From: Hymenopus coronatus
Lineage: Eukaryota; Arthropoda; Insecta; Mantodea; Hymenopodidae
Reading direction: 5' to 3'
Assembly (NCBI GenBank): GCA_030762935.1
Contig: CM060893.1
Span: 9,592,001-9,656,000 of the forward strand
Length of the DNA: 64,000 nucleotides
In this document: piece after piece, positions 45,731 to 57,240 of the stretch
Position numbering within the stretch: position 1 is the stretch's first letter
Layout of the letters: each line of letters starts with the position of its first letter
The notes under the pieces: generated by a model
Databases searched by the model: none
The model's input: the letters and a program-made list of their open reading frames with translations, nothing else
What the model was told of the DNA's origin: nothing
Translations under genes and position numbers: made by a program

Positions 45731-47799
45731 TAGGATTGAGTGTGTTTACATGTTGTCAACTTACTGACATATATCACAGATTCAAGCTTGATGGTAGACT
45801 TGGGTTTCTCTAATGTTTCTTAACTCCTCCAGAGTCTCAGTTAAAATCAATCTCCAAGATATTTCAGATACTGAAGTACTGTATTTTGTATCAAAATACA
45901 TTCCCCTGTGATGGTATAGGATTATCCTCTCACCTATGTATAGGCTAAAATATTGTCTGTTCAGGAAATTTGACTCAACTCCATCATATCTTAGGATATT
46001 CAGTGTGAGACAGGAGTTACTCCTATACTGGACATCTCTAGGGGGTTGTAGCTGGTGGTCACTCTTGCGAAAGGGAAGTAGGTGGCCTCAGGGTTGAAGA
46101 TGCAGGAGGGTGTCAATTGGGAAAAGATAAAGAGCTATAAATAAATTCACCAAGGTTGCAAGGAACATAGGGCTTTTATTATTCAGTAGATGAATTCATG
46201 GTTTGAGATGAAAAAGAGAAGAAAACCCAAGGGCTTATCCAAATACCATTTAACTCACCTGATTCATTGTGATTAAGTTTAACACTGTAAATAAATACTA
46301 GGCCAGTTTGATGGGTATCAGTTTGGAGTAAGTCCTACATGGTCAGCAGTTCAGACTTAAAGGCTTTTTGTGACCTAGTTATTGAAGCATTTATAGTTAA
46401 ACCCAGGCTTGCTAACATTGCTTTAAGAAGAAACAGCTACATCAGTATTTTGACATTTTGCTACCACTACTGAGTGCTGGGTCGGTGGAGCAGGAGAAAA
46501 AACAATTTGTTTTTAATTTGTGAATGGGAAGTGGGGAGGTACAATTGAGGGATGCGCAAAAAAACAAGTTTAGTCTGGGATATAGGGGGATTGGAAATAG
46601 TTCCGGACTCTTTCTAAATATGGCTTCATAGTTGATGCATCGTACAGCATGATAACTTGATGATTGCGGTCTTTCTTTTTTCTCCATTGTTTTGTTGATT
46701 AAGTGGCTTTTCTTCTGTATTCTTAAGGTCTTTGCTTCTTCCTTTCATCATTGATTAAATGGCTTTAATTCCATTCTTTCTTCTAACTTGTTTATTTATT
46801 TATTTTTTAATGTGCACTTTTTTTTTTTACTTTTTACTTATTTGCTATGTTTTTTCTTTGTTGTTTCATATAAGGGTTCATGTCCTAATTTTTATACTAT
46901 CTTCCATTATCTGACCTTTATTTTTACTCCACAGACAGGATGAGATGGGTTATAGGGATGTTTGAGAGGCGGTGAAAGGTATATTTGGGGAAAGCAAAAT
47001 CCTTGGAATTACAATAGGATTGTGATGCTATGTCATTCAGGAATTTTTTAAAAAACAATTGTGTAAACCAAAAGAAAAAAGCTATATTTTAGCTGGCAAA
47101 GCATGGTATGTGTTGTGGAATTTGTATGTACAATGGGTGGTTTGAATAAAGATGAGACGCATCTCAAAACTTGCAATTTTTTGAGACACGTCTCAGTTTT
47201 GTATGAATAAAACTCGACTCAAGATGGAGGTGACCTTCATCACGACCAACGTCTCATGTGCTTATGTAATGAGACGCGTCTGAGGTTTTGAAATGAATAA
47301 AAAGTAGCCTTGTCTCACTTTCATGAGACACATCTCATGATTTTTTAAGCCACCTCCGCAGGTGTCTCAACTCTTGAGACACAGCTTCTTATAACAAATT
47401 ATGTGCAGATTTGGTACCAGTTTGGGTGTTTTTTGAGTGCAGAAGGAAGCTTTATAAATCGGGGGATTCTGAAGAACTAAATTATAACAAACTTCAAATT
47501 AAAGCAAAATATGCAGTGGCTTGTAGAACATTTTCTTCCCAAAGCAACAGGTGATTTTTCGCTGAACTAAAAGCTTCTTAATTGCATTTTTAGTTGTACA
47601 CACATTATATTAAACACACACACACATGCACGCGCATCACAGCCGAAAATCGAATCCGGGACCTTTGGGTAAAAAAACTAGAATGCTGACCATTCGACCA
47701 CAGATAGTAAACTCTGGAATTCAGTGTGACATCCAGAAGATACAGAGGCCTCTCTGCATTCAGTATCCATTACCTTTTGGAAAATTTGCTACAACGTTG

Positions 47800-48336
47800 C
47801 AATGATGCAATGCATTCTGTGATGCAATTATTGGAGCTTTAGATTACACTCTATCATAATAATAAAAAACAGAAATTTCATGTAGACGAAATCATTACCA
47901 AAAAAGGCGTTGTTTACAAATGGCATGGTTCCATTCAGGAGCAAATTCCGATGTGTGCAGAAATATGCGTAGTAATAATAATAATGATAATAATAATATA
48001 TATGCCCTATTTCTTAAAGATGGAGGCTATGGACATCATAAACGCTGTATGTAGGTATCTTGCCAAGGAACGTGTTTTAAAACACAGATATTTTGGCCAG
48101 GAAAAGAGTTTTAAAATAATTTAATAACAAGTAATGTTATCTACAGAGTACCTTCGTTTGTATACTGTATGGTTCTCCATAATAAACATTTGTAGGAACA
48201 TGATTACGAGATTCTTGGTACAAGACTGCGGAGAGGAGTAACAGCAGGAAGATCAGCTTATAATGTTGATCATGAACATGGTGACGATGGAGAGGAAACA
48301 GGTATATTAGACCCAAATAGCAGGAATAAAAAGTGA
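47800..48336 (+). pseudogene. Harbinger transposase remnant
   Basis: One frame carries, in family order: AIIGALDYTLS at 47824 (F-P-x-V-I-G-A-I-D-x-T-x-I, first Asp), LKDGGYGHH at 48013 (L-G-D-S-G-Y, second Asp, 60-odd residues later as usual) and MVLHNKHL at 48169 (A-V-L-H-N-I-A). A tail, EHDYEILGTRLRRG, runs to a stop at about 48336. Several stops and the short gap before VLHN show that the third acidic residue region is damaged or deleted. Confidence 0.5.
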
Positions 48337-48789
48337 TTACTCGAGTAGGTCTTTATAACTAAAGCAATATTACAATAATATATTTAACAGGAACTACAGG
48401 TATTTTAATAAGTAAATTTTTTTTTAGTTATTTCAATTAAGTTATTACCAGGGTTATTAAACTATTGGTTTCATTGACACAGTTACAAATTAATACATAT
48501 AAAAGTACTGTTCACATTCGTCATCTTTGCCTTTTTATGGCACATGAGATATACTTCTTGTTATGTTCTACAAAAATAGGTTTTTGCACTCTGTAACACA
48601 GTGGAAAATATTTATAGAAGCATGGCTATTACAAAGTAGCTAACTAAATAATATATATGTAAAATAATACTCTTTTAATGTTTTATTCTTAACTTTCACT
48701 GTTTTCAGAGGATTTGTTTCTCCTATCAAGTTCAAGGACCTTCTTTTCTATTCTTTCGTGTGTACAGGCCTATTGTTTTTTGTAAAGCA

Positions 48790-49710
48790 TTAGCTTTTTA
48801 CTTTTGCTAGCATGTATGTACATATAAAGTACATAATAGGTGGGGAAGGTATAATGTTCCACCCAAAAATTTGATGTCGAGATTTCACCGGTAATATGTT
48901 TTGATGTACCCTGATTAAAAAAAAAATAGAAATATTTTGGTGTGGGGGGCGGGAGGCAGAAAGAGCTCAAAAGAAATTTTTATTCATTGAAATGCATTTT
49001 TTCTTTATTAATTATAAATTAAATAGATTAAAGTAAAAATTACAAATACCAAACTTAGTATTTATGTTTTGTATCTTCCAATATGGGAAACAGAGTTTTC
49101 AAAGAAAATCCCCCTACCCCAAACTACTGATTACATGGAAAAATGTGTGAAAATTTTGTTTTTCTCAAAAATGGCTCTAACAATTTTGATTAATAATACT
49201 ATATATTAAAGGTATTTGCATCAGAAATAAAATATATATCTTGTATTTTCTGGAAACAGCCTCCAGAGTTATTCTGGATTAATTTTGCATAACTGATAAA
49301 GAGATAGATAGAAACTTACTACACAAAAAATGTAGATCTCGTCAAAATACGTAATTTATGTCGTATATGTTTTTCTTTTAAAGTTGACCATTTTCCAAAA
49401 ACTCCTTGTTATTGGTTTCAATTTTGAAGTACATTAACTGTTCTAAAACAGGAAGCCTACTTTGTTTCATCTCTCTAGTTCTGCTGCTTGCCATGCAAAG
49501 TGAACTGAACCTCTGTTTCACATAACGATCAGTTTTAAAGGTATTGACTATGGTTTAGCTTAGTATATTACCTTATTTCGCTTCTACTCACAAAGAAGTA
49601 AATAAGACTTCTGCCCTTGTTTATATCGATTAGCATGTTGTAGATAAAAGAATGGTTAGTGTGTAGAACACCTAGAGCAAGTCATGTGAATGGAACATCA
49701 TATTTTTTGT
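48790..49710 (+). repeat. Family R copy nested in the Harbinger element
   Basis: Degenerate hairpin end (GCATGTATGTACATATAAAG), CCCAAAAATTTGATGTCGAG, ATACCAAACTTAGTATTTATG, AAAAATGGCTCTAACAATT and CAAGTCATGTGAATGGAAC. Plus orientation. Confidence 0.65.
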
Positions 49711-49809
49711 TTTATTCTGCTTTTCACATTGTTTATTTTCCTAAATAAATTTCATTATAATCCCTGACAAGAATTTTTCCTAAATCTTGTTTATACCCAG
49801 TCATTGCAA

Positions 49810-50055
49810 AGTTGGGCCAAGCCGTAGCCGAGTGGTTAAACCAGTAGCCTCACACCTAGATGGCCGGAGTTTGATCCCAAGCGACCGTATGTGAGATTTG
49901 TGGTGGACAAAGCGGCACCAGGGTGGGTTTTCTCCGGGTACTCCGGTTTTCCCCGCCATCACATTCCACTGATGCTCCATCATCATGTATCATCAGGATC
50001 ACCGCCTGCGGTGCCATTAGTAGTTAAAGGGGGCGTTAAACACTACCAAAAAAAA
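49810..50055 (+). repeat. MetaSINE-like element, best copy
   Basis: tRNA-like head with A-box TAGCCGAGTGGTTAAACC and B-box GGAGTTTGATCCC. Then GTGAGATTTGTGGTGGACAA and the core GGTTTTCTCCGGGTACTCCGG, which I recognise as the conserved domain of the MetaSINE superfamily. The tail ends GGGGGCGTTAAACACTACC. The nested position in the Harbinger element makes it younger than that insertion. Confidence 0.7.
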
Positions 50056-50700
50056 TTGCAAAATTCTAATTTTCTGACAACTGCAATTTTATTCCCTGAA
50101 ACACGATTAAAATGTAATATTTGCTTCTCCATTTTGACAGTATAAATCATGGAAATTCATTCATAAGTGCTGAAATAAACCCTTTGCATTCATGCAACAA
50201 TACATTGTTGACCTGTTTACACACAGATAATAGCGGCATGTAAATGAGATGCAGGTAGCGCATCTCATTTTGGAGGAAAAAATTTTATTTAAACAAAATC
50301 ATTGAGACGCGTCTCAAGACTAGCTGCATCTCACGTTTTCTGCAAGCGATGTCTCATAAGACACGTCTCATTTTTATTCATACCACCCAATATTTGGGTA
50401 CCTAACCATTTGTAACACAATTTTCTTTTCTTTATGTTCTACATGTTTTTTCTTTTGTTTTTTGTTTGCGGGTTCTTTCTTTTTAATGAAAGAAGTGTGG
50501 TAGATGTTACAACCCGCAGGTAGTGCTGCTGGACCAATCATCTTTCCAACTATGGCATGAGATTACTCATTCTTTGGCCTACTGTTACCCTACAAATAGC
50601 GTAGAACCTATTTTATTCTCCTGAAATAGTTATATCAGTAATCATGGTAAACATTGTCTCTGAGGTTTACCTTCCTTATTTAAGATGGGAACCAGAGATG

Positions 50701-50735
<35 letters not shown>

Positions 50736-51209
50736 CAAACTTTGATTTTTGGCTACACTGAATGTTCTAGCAAAATATCTGTGGATAATTTAATTAATTT
50801 AAACAAATAAGTATGTTTGCTTAGCCTTACAAATTTTCTGTTGAGTGTGTATCTGATAAACTTACTGTCTTCAGCCCTTCCTTCCATCCTTAGAACATGT
50901 CAATGGCTCATGTTCACAGAAAGTTGTGTGATATTGCAGGTAATCTGAAAAACCCATTCAAGATCTTTTGGAGTGATACTAAAATAGTTAGCACACTTAA
51001 ATATTAAAAATAGAGGCACTATTAGTAGTGAAGTATTCATCATTGCTGTGTTTCTTTTGAAGTCAAATTGCTTTCCACAAGTATTCCAATTGAAAAAATA
51101 CCTAATCTCAAAAAAATGGGTAATGTTAAGTAAAATAGACTCTACAGAAATAGACTTTACAAGCATGACAGATTGATGAATTAGACACAATTTCGCCTTC
51201 AATAAAAGA

Positions 51210-52745
51210 GCCTAGCAATGGGCAGTCTATTGCCACCCCTTGCTAGCAGATTTATACATGAGCTACCCAGAGGTCTGTGTAATAAAAGCCTTCCACCAAT
51301 TTACAAGTTTTGGCAAAGATATGTCAATATTTTTGGTATCATTCCCCTAAAACTAAAGAGATTTTGCGAAGCTAATCAACCTACGGAATAACATCAAATT
51401 TACAACGGAAGCAGAAAAAAATAAAATCTTATCCTTTCTAGGCCTTGAAATAATTAAAGCTTCAAATTTGGAATACACCGGAAACCCACACCTGTGAACA
51501 AATATATTAATAAAATGGTAGGAACCCAACTTCACATCAACTAGTTGTCTTCAGAAGTTTGATGCACCATTAACATGGTGTCCCGTTCACCCAGGAAGTA
51601 TTTAAAAAAGAATGACAACATATATTAGAAATAGCAGTGGAAGATGGATTTAATCCTCATAAAGAAACTCTTAGAAAAGAAAGAAAAAATCCTCAGGAAA
51701 TGTTATCAACTACAACATTAGCTTCACTATCAAACACAGATTGGAAATACAAAAAATTCACCTACCACCCTTGGGTACTTTAGAAAGTTTAAACAAATGT
51801 TTACCAAATTCAACATAAGACTACTTAAAAAAAAAAAAAAATGCAGTGTGATGAACATTCTAAATAAACCTCTTGAGAATACAATTCAGAGCACATTATC
51901 TGGAATATAGTCGATAAGATTGTGAAAAATATTACAAAGGGAAAATGAAGAGAAACTTGAAAATCAAATTAATGCATCAACATACCATTTTAATTGGACA
52001 ATTTGTGTCCGTTACCATTTTTTTAATAAATAAACTTGTGTCAAGCATTCGCTAACAATATAAGCTTATTTGGGTTTTTCACCAAGATGTTCAATTGTTA
52101 ATGGATTATTTTCACCTACAGATGAACATTATATATCACATCCCTTGCAAATTATTTATGTTATTAAGGCAGCAGACATTAACACTAATGTCTGGTAAAG
52201 CGGGTGTATAGGCAGCTTCATTTTCCTCATACATCACTATAAAAATAATTGCAAAAGCTTTGCATCTTCTAATTCATAAGGATCCGCAACGGTTACTGCT
52301 CTGCCTCTTACTGAATGGCAGAAGTTTGACGGCTTTTAGGAGAAGTGAATCACTTGTAGCTTTCTTCTGCTGATTCAATACAAATAACTATGTCAGTTTT
52401 TTCAGTCAGATGCATCTCTTGGAGACCTATATGGTCAAAACAAATGATATAATCAGTCTGATTGATAATGCAAAACACTTAAAATTGTTGCAAGACATGA
52501 GGATGGAAATACCTGCCATTTTACAGAATGTGTTTAATTGAGCAATAACAGGCAAACCTGTCAAAGTATACAAATAGGTTAAGGGAACACCAGAGAAACA
52601 TAAAACATAGGAAATAGACAAATCGGCTGTGTCACAAAATTTTTGGACCGAAAGCTCATCAAGCAACATATAAAGTTGTTAAAATCACTAGCATCACTAA
52701 TAGAATTGGACATCTGGAAAAAAATACACATAATAAAACCTGCAA
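51210..52745 (+). pseudogene. Penelope-like element remnant, block B
   Basis: FWQRYVNIFGIIPLKLKRF near 51310, then NKYINKMVGTQLHIN near 51500 align with the block A remnant at 23090-23370. More frameshifts than in A. The catalytic YVDD is lost here also. Confidence 0.65.
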
Positions 52746-52845
52746 TTATGTAATAAATACTGAAATCCTACCATTGAGTGAAGTGTTAAACTTTTCATTT
52801 TGGTTATGCTTTGCACACACACACTAACCTTTTTGTAACTATATT

Positions 52846-52876
<31 letters not shown>

Positions 52877-53009
52877 TTTATAACGCATACCACAAAACAT
52901 GTATTTCCATGAAACTTGATATAACATAAATATTAATATAAAAGTAATAGTTGCAACGAATCTTCACTTATCTTTTGGAATCCTTGCCTGGACTAGTTTC
53001 GCAACGATT

Positions 53010-53696
53010 TCATTGCATTATCAACATATCCTTTTGGTCTCTTTTTTGATGTTTATTTACACTGTTATGGTTACTGCTACTAGGTGGATTGTGTACTAAT
53101 GCATTGCTAACTACTGGAATCAAAACAAATTTGGTAAGAGTGTCAATTGGAGGTATATCAAAATTCATTGCATGATTTCTATACTTTAATATAAATATTT
53201 TCTCCCAAACCATTAAATCTATGGGCCCATTTAAGTGTTTTAATAATTTAAGATCTGGATTTATTTCATGATTAAATTTCCAAAAATGTTCTGCTACAGC
53301 TGATTTATCAATTTGTTTGTATTTAATATTCCTAAAGTGTTCTTTTACTCTGGTTTCCAAATGACGTTTAGTCTTACCAATATAAACAAGGTCACAATTT
53401 AAACAGTTTAATTGATAAATGCCAGATTTTTTATTTTTTGAAATTTCATCCTTTTTAGAAAAGCCTAACAAATTTTTTATTCTATATTTATTTTGAGGAA
53501 CCAATATTATGCCATGCTCTTTGAAAATATTTGTGAATTTTTTATTTGCCCAAGGGTGATAAGTAAATTTTTTAAAAATGTAATTATCTTTTATTTTCTT
53601 AAGCGTAGAAATATCTTTAATAGCTTTTTGATATTTAAACTTCTCAATTTTTTTATTTATACAATCAGTATTAAAATCATTAATTAAAGCAGTCAT
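53010..53696 (-). CDS. Penelope-like element C-terminal GIY-YIG endonuclease (5'-truncated ORF)
   Basis: An uninterrupted 228-codon frame. Residues 42-62 have the FKKFTYHPWANKKFTNIFKE block that follows the RT in Penelope-like proteins. The GIY-YIG nuclease comes next: GIY at 92-94, YIG at 105-107, the catalytic Arg in TRVKEH (R116), and a Glu in LMVWEKIF. Between GIY and YIG lies CLNC (98-101), the Cys pair typical of this family. The RT half is missing: the element ends abruptly near 53700 at LINE-derived DNA. An intact frame suggests a young insertion, unlike the two decayed Penelope remnants here. The apparent ATG is just the first Met in the frame. By family this domain nicks target DNA for retrotransposition. 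Confidence 0.85.
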   Translation of the reverse strand: MTALINDFNTDCINKKIEKFKYQKAIKDISTLKKIKDNYIFKKFTYHPWANKKFTNIFKEHGIILVPQNKYRIKNLLGFSKKDEISKNKKSGIYQLNCLNCDLVYIGKTKRHLETRVKEHFRNIKYKQIDKSAVAEHFWKFNHEINPDLKLLKHLNGPIDLMVWEKIFILKYRNHAMNFDIPPIDTLTKFVLIPVVSNALVHNPPSSSNHNSVNKHQKRDQKDMLIMQ

Positions 53697-53699
53697 GCC

Positions 53700-56220
53700 T
53701 GAGTGGACCCTTCATACTGCCCCTATACGTAAGCCTTAGGTGTGAAGCCCATCCATACTAATATACACCCACATGGCTTCTCTGGGAGCCTGGCCCATGT
53801 TAATATTCCAATGACCGGTCATCGGGATAGAATCTTGAGCTGGACATGTAACCACTATCAGAAACCCGGTGTAATCAACCACAAGTCCTGTGAATCTATG
53901 GATGTGTCATTACACGCCATTACCTAAAGTCGGGGACCACAGATGGTTATCCTGTGGCAGGGGCATAAAGCTGGGTTCTGCATGGTGGACGGCTTACTCA
54001 TAAGGACCGGCAGTGGAGGCTGGAAAAATGGAAATGGTATGTTATTTATGGACACTCTTTAACTGCTGTGGTTCTCAGCGTCCCATTCTAAATTGGGTGT
54101 GAAAGACCGCTTAATTTTGCTCAGAGGCCTCTCTATCAGGCTACGACACGGGACCCACGTCTTTACTTCCCTTCCTAAGGAAGCCATGCTAAGGATTTTT
54201 ACACCTGAAAAAATCCATTGTCCTCCGCCGGGTTTGAACCCACGACCTTGGGTATATAAAGTTAGCACAGTAACCATTACACCACGGTGGGCGACAGTGG
54301 AGGCCGGAGGTTAACTCTTTAAATACCTGTGAGATCGGTCTGGGAGGCTCTCCCAGGCGGCAAACCGGAAAGTATTTTAGGTGTCTTTTCTCTTTCCCCC
54401 AGATGGCAGGCTGATGCCAACGATACGGGAAGGGGGCCTTTTCATCATGATTCCTCTGTGCAAAACTTCTATATTTGACTGTTTTTTGGTAATGACCTTT
54501 GGCTTGTGACTCAAAGACTATGCGAGACTTTAACCCATTTTACATTACATGCGAACTTGACAGGATCTGTGGCTAAGTGACCAACACAACCAGGATTAGA
54601 GATGGTACAGTGTTGGTGGAGACCAGGACCAAAGACCAGTCAGTAAGCTCTTGAAAGTTGGCTTATTGGGTTCCTACCCAATAACGGTGGCACCACACAA
54701 ATTGCTGAATACCTGTAGAGGCGTGGGTACCACCTTGAGCTTAGATGGCCTTTCTGATGCTGAAATTGTTTCCAGTCTCTCCGACCAGAGTGTGTGCCAG
54801 GCATACCGTCTTGGCAAATGTGATGGTCAGTAGGTTGCCTTATGGACAGTATTCCTAAGGTTCAAGGGTACCACCTTATCTGAGGCTCTTTACTGTGGAT
54901 ACGAACGAGCTGCTTTGAGGCCATATATGTCGAACCCTACGTGTTGCTTTCGGCTTCAGTAGTTTGGTCACACCCCTTTGATGCTACATGTGAACGTTGC
55001 AGCCAACCTGCTGAGTTCAAGACCCTTGAAATGTCCATTGTAAAGGGAACCATCCTTCTAGCTCCTGGCAATGTCAAGGAAAAGGCATATACAGGAGTTG
55101 CTAATTAAGGAACACCTGACTTTTCTGGAAGCCTGAAATTGCTTCCAACAGCTGCAGCCTGCGACTATCTCAAGCTACCTCCCCAGGGGCCTACTACAGT
55201 AGGTATGGCTTGGCGCACTTGGAGTACTGAGTCAACCATGACTCCTTCATGTGGGCAACCTCCGAGTGGTGAGGGAGTCAGTACGTTAAAATACCCACCC
55301 AAATGCAGGTCCTGCATGGAGACCCATGTGGGTGGAAAAGGATATCCTGGTTGGTTGACAGTTGTGTATCTGGGCCTGGGCTTCTGACTTTCAGTAACTG
55401 GGGAAGGGTGTGCAACCTATTACACCTCTTTGGTTTCTGCTTCACTTAAATGGGAGGCTAGGGACTAACCCACCTAGTTAATCAGCCTGGACTAGGTAAT
55501 GCACCAAACTCCAGGGTGAGTGTGGGATGGTGAGCCTGCTACATTCCCTGTGTGGCCCTGTGACCCCTTGTTGGACTCTGTGGTGGATGGGCATTAATGG
55601 GGGATGAACTTACACCATTATTTTAAGGCAACCAAAAACTAGTTTAGTGATCAGGAAAGTAGTAGTCAAGTGGTCGTCGCTACTTAGTCCCCCCAGGGGC
55701 TCACTTTTATGAGTATTTGGCATACCCAGGTTGCCCTAGCCATCATTTGTTCTTCCCCATTAGTCTTAGCCACATGTCAATCTTCTTTGCATCACTCTCA
55801 TATCATTCCATATAATGATAGGCTCTTCCTCTTCTAGGTTTATTAAATTCTTAGGTTTAGGTCTTTAGCATTATGAACTCCTGTCTCACCAACAGCAATT
55901 TTTCCTATCTACTTGGTTCCTGTCCCATGGTTTCGGTGCTGCTTTCAACATGTATGCTCTATGGAGGTCTTAAATGTGTAGGTTGAGTGGACACTCCTCA
56001 TTTCTCCTTTTGTGCGACACTAGGTGTGGAGTTGTTCCGTCATGTACACTCACGTAGCTCCCAAGGGGCCAGGTCCCCATGAGTAGCTCAGCAACCTTGA
56101 GTGGCTCGGTTAATCAGGGGGACCTGACCTTTTACCACTGTCTGGGGCCCGATGTAATCAACCACAACTTAGCTACTATGGCAGCATGCCAACATAACAT
56201 TAAACTCCCCAAGTAACCCT
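53700..56220 (+). pseudogene. Decayed LINE ORF1 (gag-like), Jockey-type
   Basis: Less AT-rich than its surroundings. 54651-54833 codes for VGLLGSYPITVAPHKLLNTC, RGVGTTL, LSDAEIVSSLSDQSVCQAYR, the N-terminal pattern of Jockey-like ORF1 proteins. It continues with LRFKGTTLSEALYCGYERAA, LRPYMSNPTCCFRLQ and FGHT (normally P-x-P-L-R-C-F-x-C-Q-x-F-G-H), so the first zinc-knuckle Cys pair is recognisable. EKAYTGVAN then EHLTFLEA follow. Several stops. The 5' segment (53700-54540) and 3' segment (56030-56190) both have a GTAATCAACCACAA motif, unexplained. A SINE-1 interrupts it at 54045-54297. Confidence 0.6.
54045..54297 (-). repeat. SINE-1 copy
   Basis: The cleanest minus-strand copy: GGACACTCTTTAACTGCTGT, GAGGCCTCTCTATCAGGC, GGAAGCCATGCTAAGGATTT, GGGTTTGAACCCACGACC (reversed B-box) and AGTAACCATTACACCACGG (reversed A-box). 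It lacks about 20 bp after CTATCAGGC compared with other copies. Confidence 0.8.
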
Positions 56221-56689
56221 GCTCACTGGTGTACTGGCAAGACATTGAGGTTATTATATTATTTTTAATTTCCTTCCTTCTTAAGATAACCACCTTGTCG
56301 CATATTTCCAGGATTGTTCAAAAAGTTGGCAGTGTTATTATGAAACACAGCACAGCTAATAATCACAATATCAAGTTTGACCTGCATAAATGCAAATGGG
56401 GAACCTTTTTTCAACTGGCCAAAACATATTTCAAGAGTACCTGTTGTAAGCCGTTTGTTTGGGCTTGTGTGGATTAAATAACTATGGTATAATTCCATAC
56501 TCAGTATTACTAAGTAGTAGTGTGTCAGTGCATCCCTGATTCATCACACAATAAACAGCAAGAACCTCAAAGAACTGGTATAATGGACTGATCCTAGCCA
56601 CTGTATATTAAGTTTTTATTTCCTGCTTTGAATTGCACGCAAACTGCAATTTAAACTACAGAAGCCTTTTCTACTTATATAATTGTCAC

Positions 56690-56860
56690 CATTATTTGTA
56701 TCTGGATGCCTCATATGTCCGTTTGATCTCAGGTTTGCAGGTTCAAATCCAACCCTGACGAATGGTTTTTGAGTGTCATCAAAAGCAATAGGCTTATCCC
56801 AGTATATTAACTAGCATGTAAAAGAACTCCTGCAAGCTGAAATTCTTGCACACCAGTGAA
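56690..56860 (+). repeat. tRNA-derived SINE-like fragment
   Basis: CCGTTTGATCTCAGGTTTGC and GGTTCAAATCCAACCCTGAC give a B-box region with a weak A-box before it. The same head style (TTTGCAGGTCCAAATGC) occurs at 62185-62245. Short and not well bounded. Confidence 0.4.
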
Positions 56861-56954
56861 ATGGATATATTCCTTAAGAAACAAAATAATTTAAGGTCAC
56901 TTTGATTTGGATGCTTTGGAATATGAAGGTGTATACAATCTATAGAAATAAATT

Positions 56955-57240
56955 GACTGTTATTTATGGACTTTCTCCTACTATTGTGGTTCTCAGCATC
57001 CCATTCTATGTATATTGGGCATAAAATATTGCTTAATTTTACTAAGAGGCCTTTCTATTAGGCTTGAGGTTCTTTTACGTGCCATAAATCTGTGACTCAG
57101 GGCTATTGATTTTACTTCCTTTCCAAAGGAAGCCATGCTAAGGAGTGTTGCACCCAAAAAAAATCCTATACCCTCTACAGGGATAGACTCATGACCTTGG
57201 AGTGACATGTTGCCCTTAAACCACAGAGGACAATTACAAT
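56955..57240 (-). repeat. SINE-1 copy shared with ZNF2 region
   Basis: Orthologous in position to 31950-32205: the same flank GACAATTACAATCCTTAGTT and the same variant GGAGTGACATGTTGCCC. It sits inside the Harbinger transposase remnant. Confidence 0.75.

Larger units (their letters stand above)
47135..50388. mobile_element. PIF/Harbinger-type DNA transposon, 3254 bp, with subterminal palindromes
   Basis: Left end GGGTGGTTTGAATAAAGATG and, inverted, right end GGGTGGTATGAATAAAAATG. The 3-bp AAT duplication (47132-47134, 50389-50391) is confirmed by the empty site in block A, GTACAATATTTGGG at about 22170. A 3-bp target fits Harbinger. Subterminal zones hold many copies of TGAGACGCGTCTCA or halves of it (GAGACGCATCTC, GAGACACGTCTC) on both sides, probable transposase-binding sites. 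A transposase remnant lies at 47800-48336. A family R copy and a MetaSINE are nested inside. Confidence 0.75.
43005..52745. repeat. Segmental duplication block B (leader and first intron of ZNF3)
   Basis: Counterpart of 16785-24000. It includes the leader exon (to 43574), the tandem repeat (45290-45730), GGACCAATCAT at about 50530 and the Penelope remnant (51210-52745). Specific insertions are a SINE-3 at 44441-44682 and a Harbinger element at 47135-50388. A T tract of more than 30 lies at about 50702-50733. Confidence 0.8.

Noticed and set aside
49815..49885. tRNA-Leu/Ser-like A-box TAGCCGAGTGG
   Set aside because: Part of a MetaSINE-like element with core domain and tail; the cloverleaf does not close.
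53700..56220. LTR retrotransposon bounded by GTAATCAACCACAA at both ends
   Set aside because: The shared motif is short, the flanks differ, and the coding remnant is a LINE ORF1, not gag-pol.
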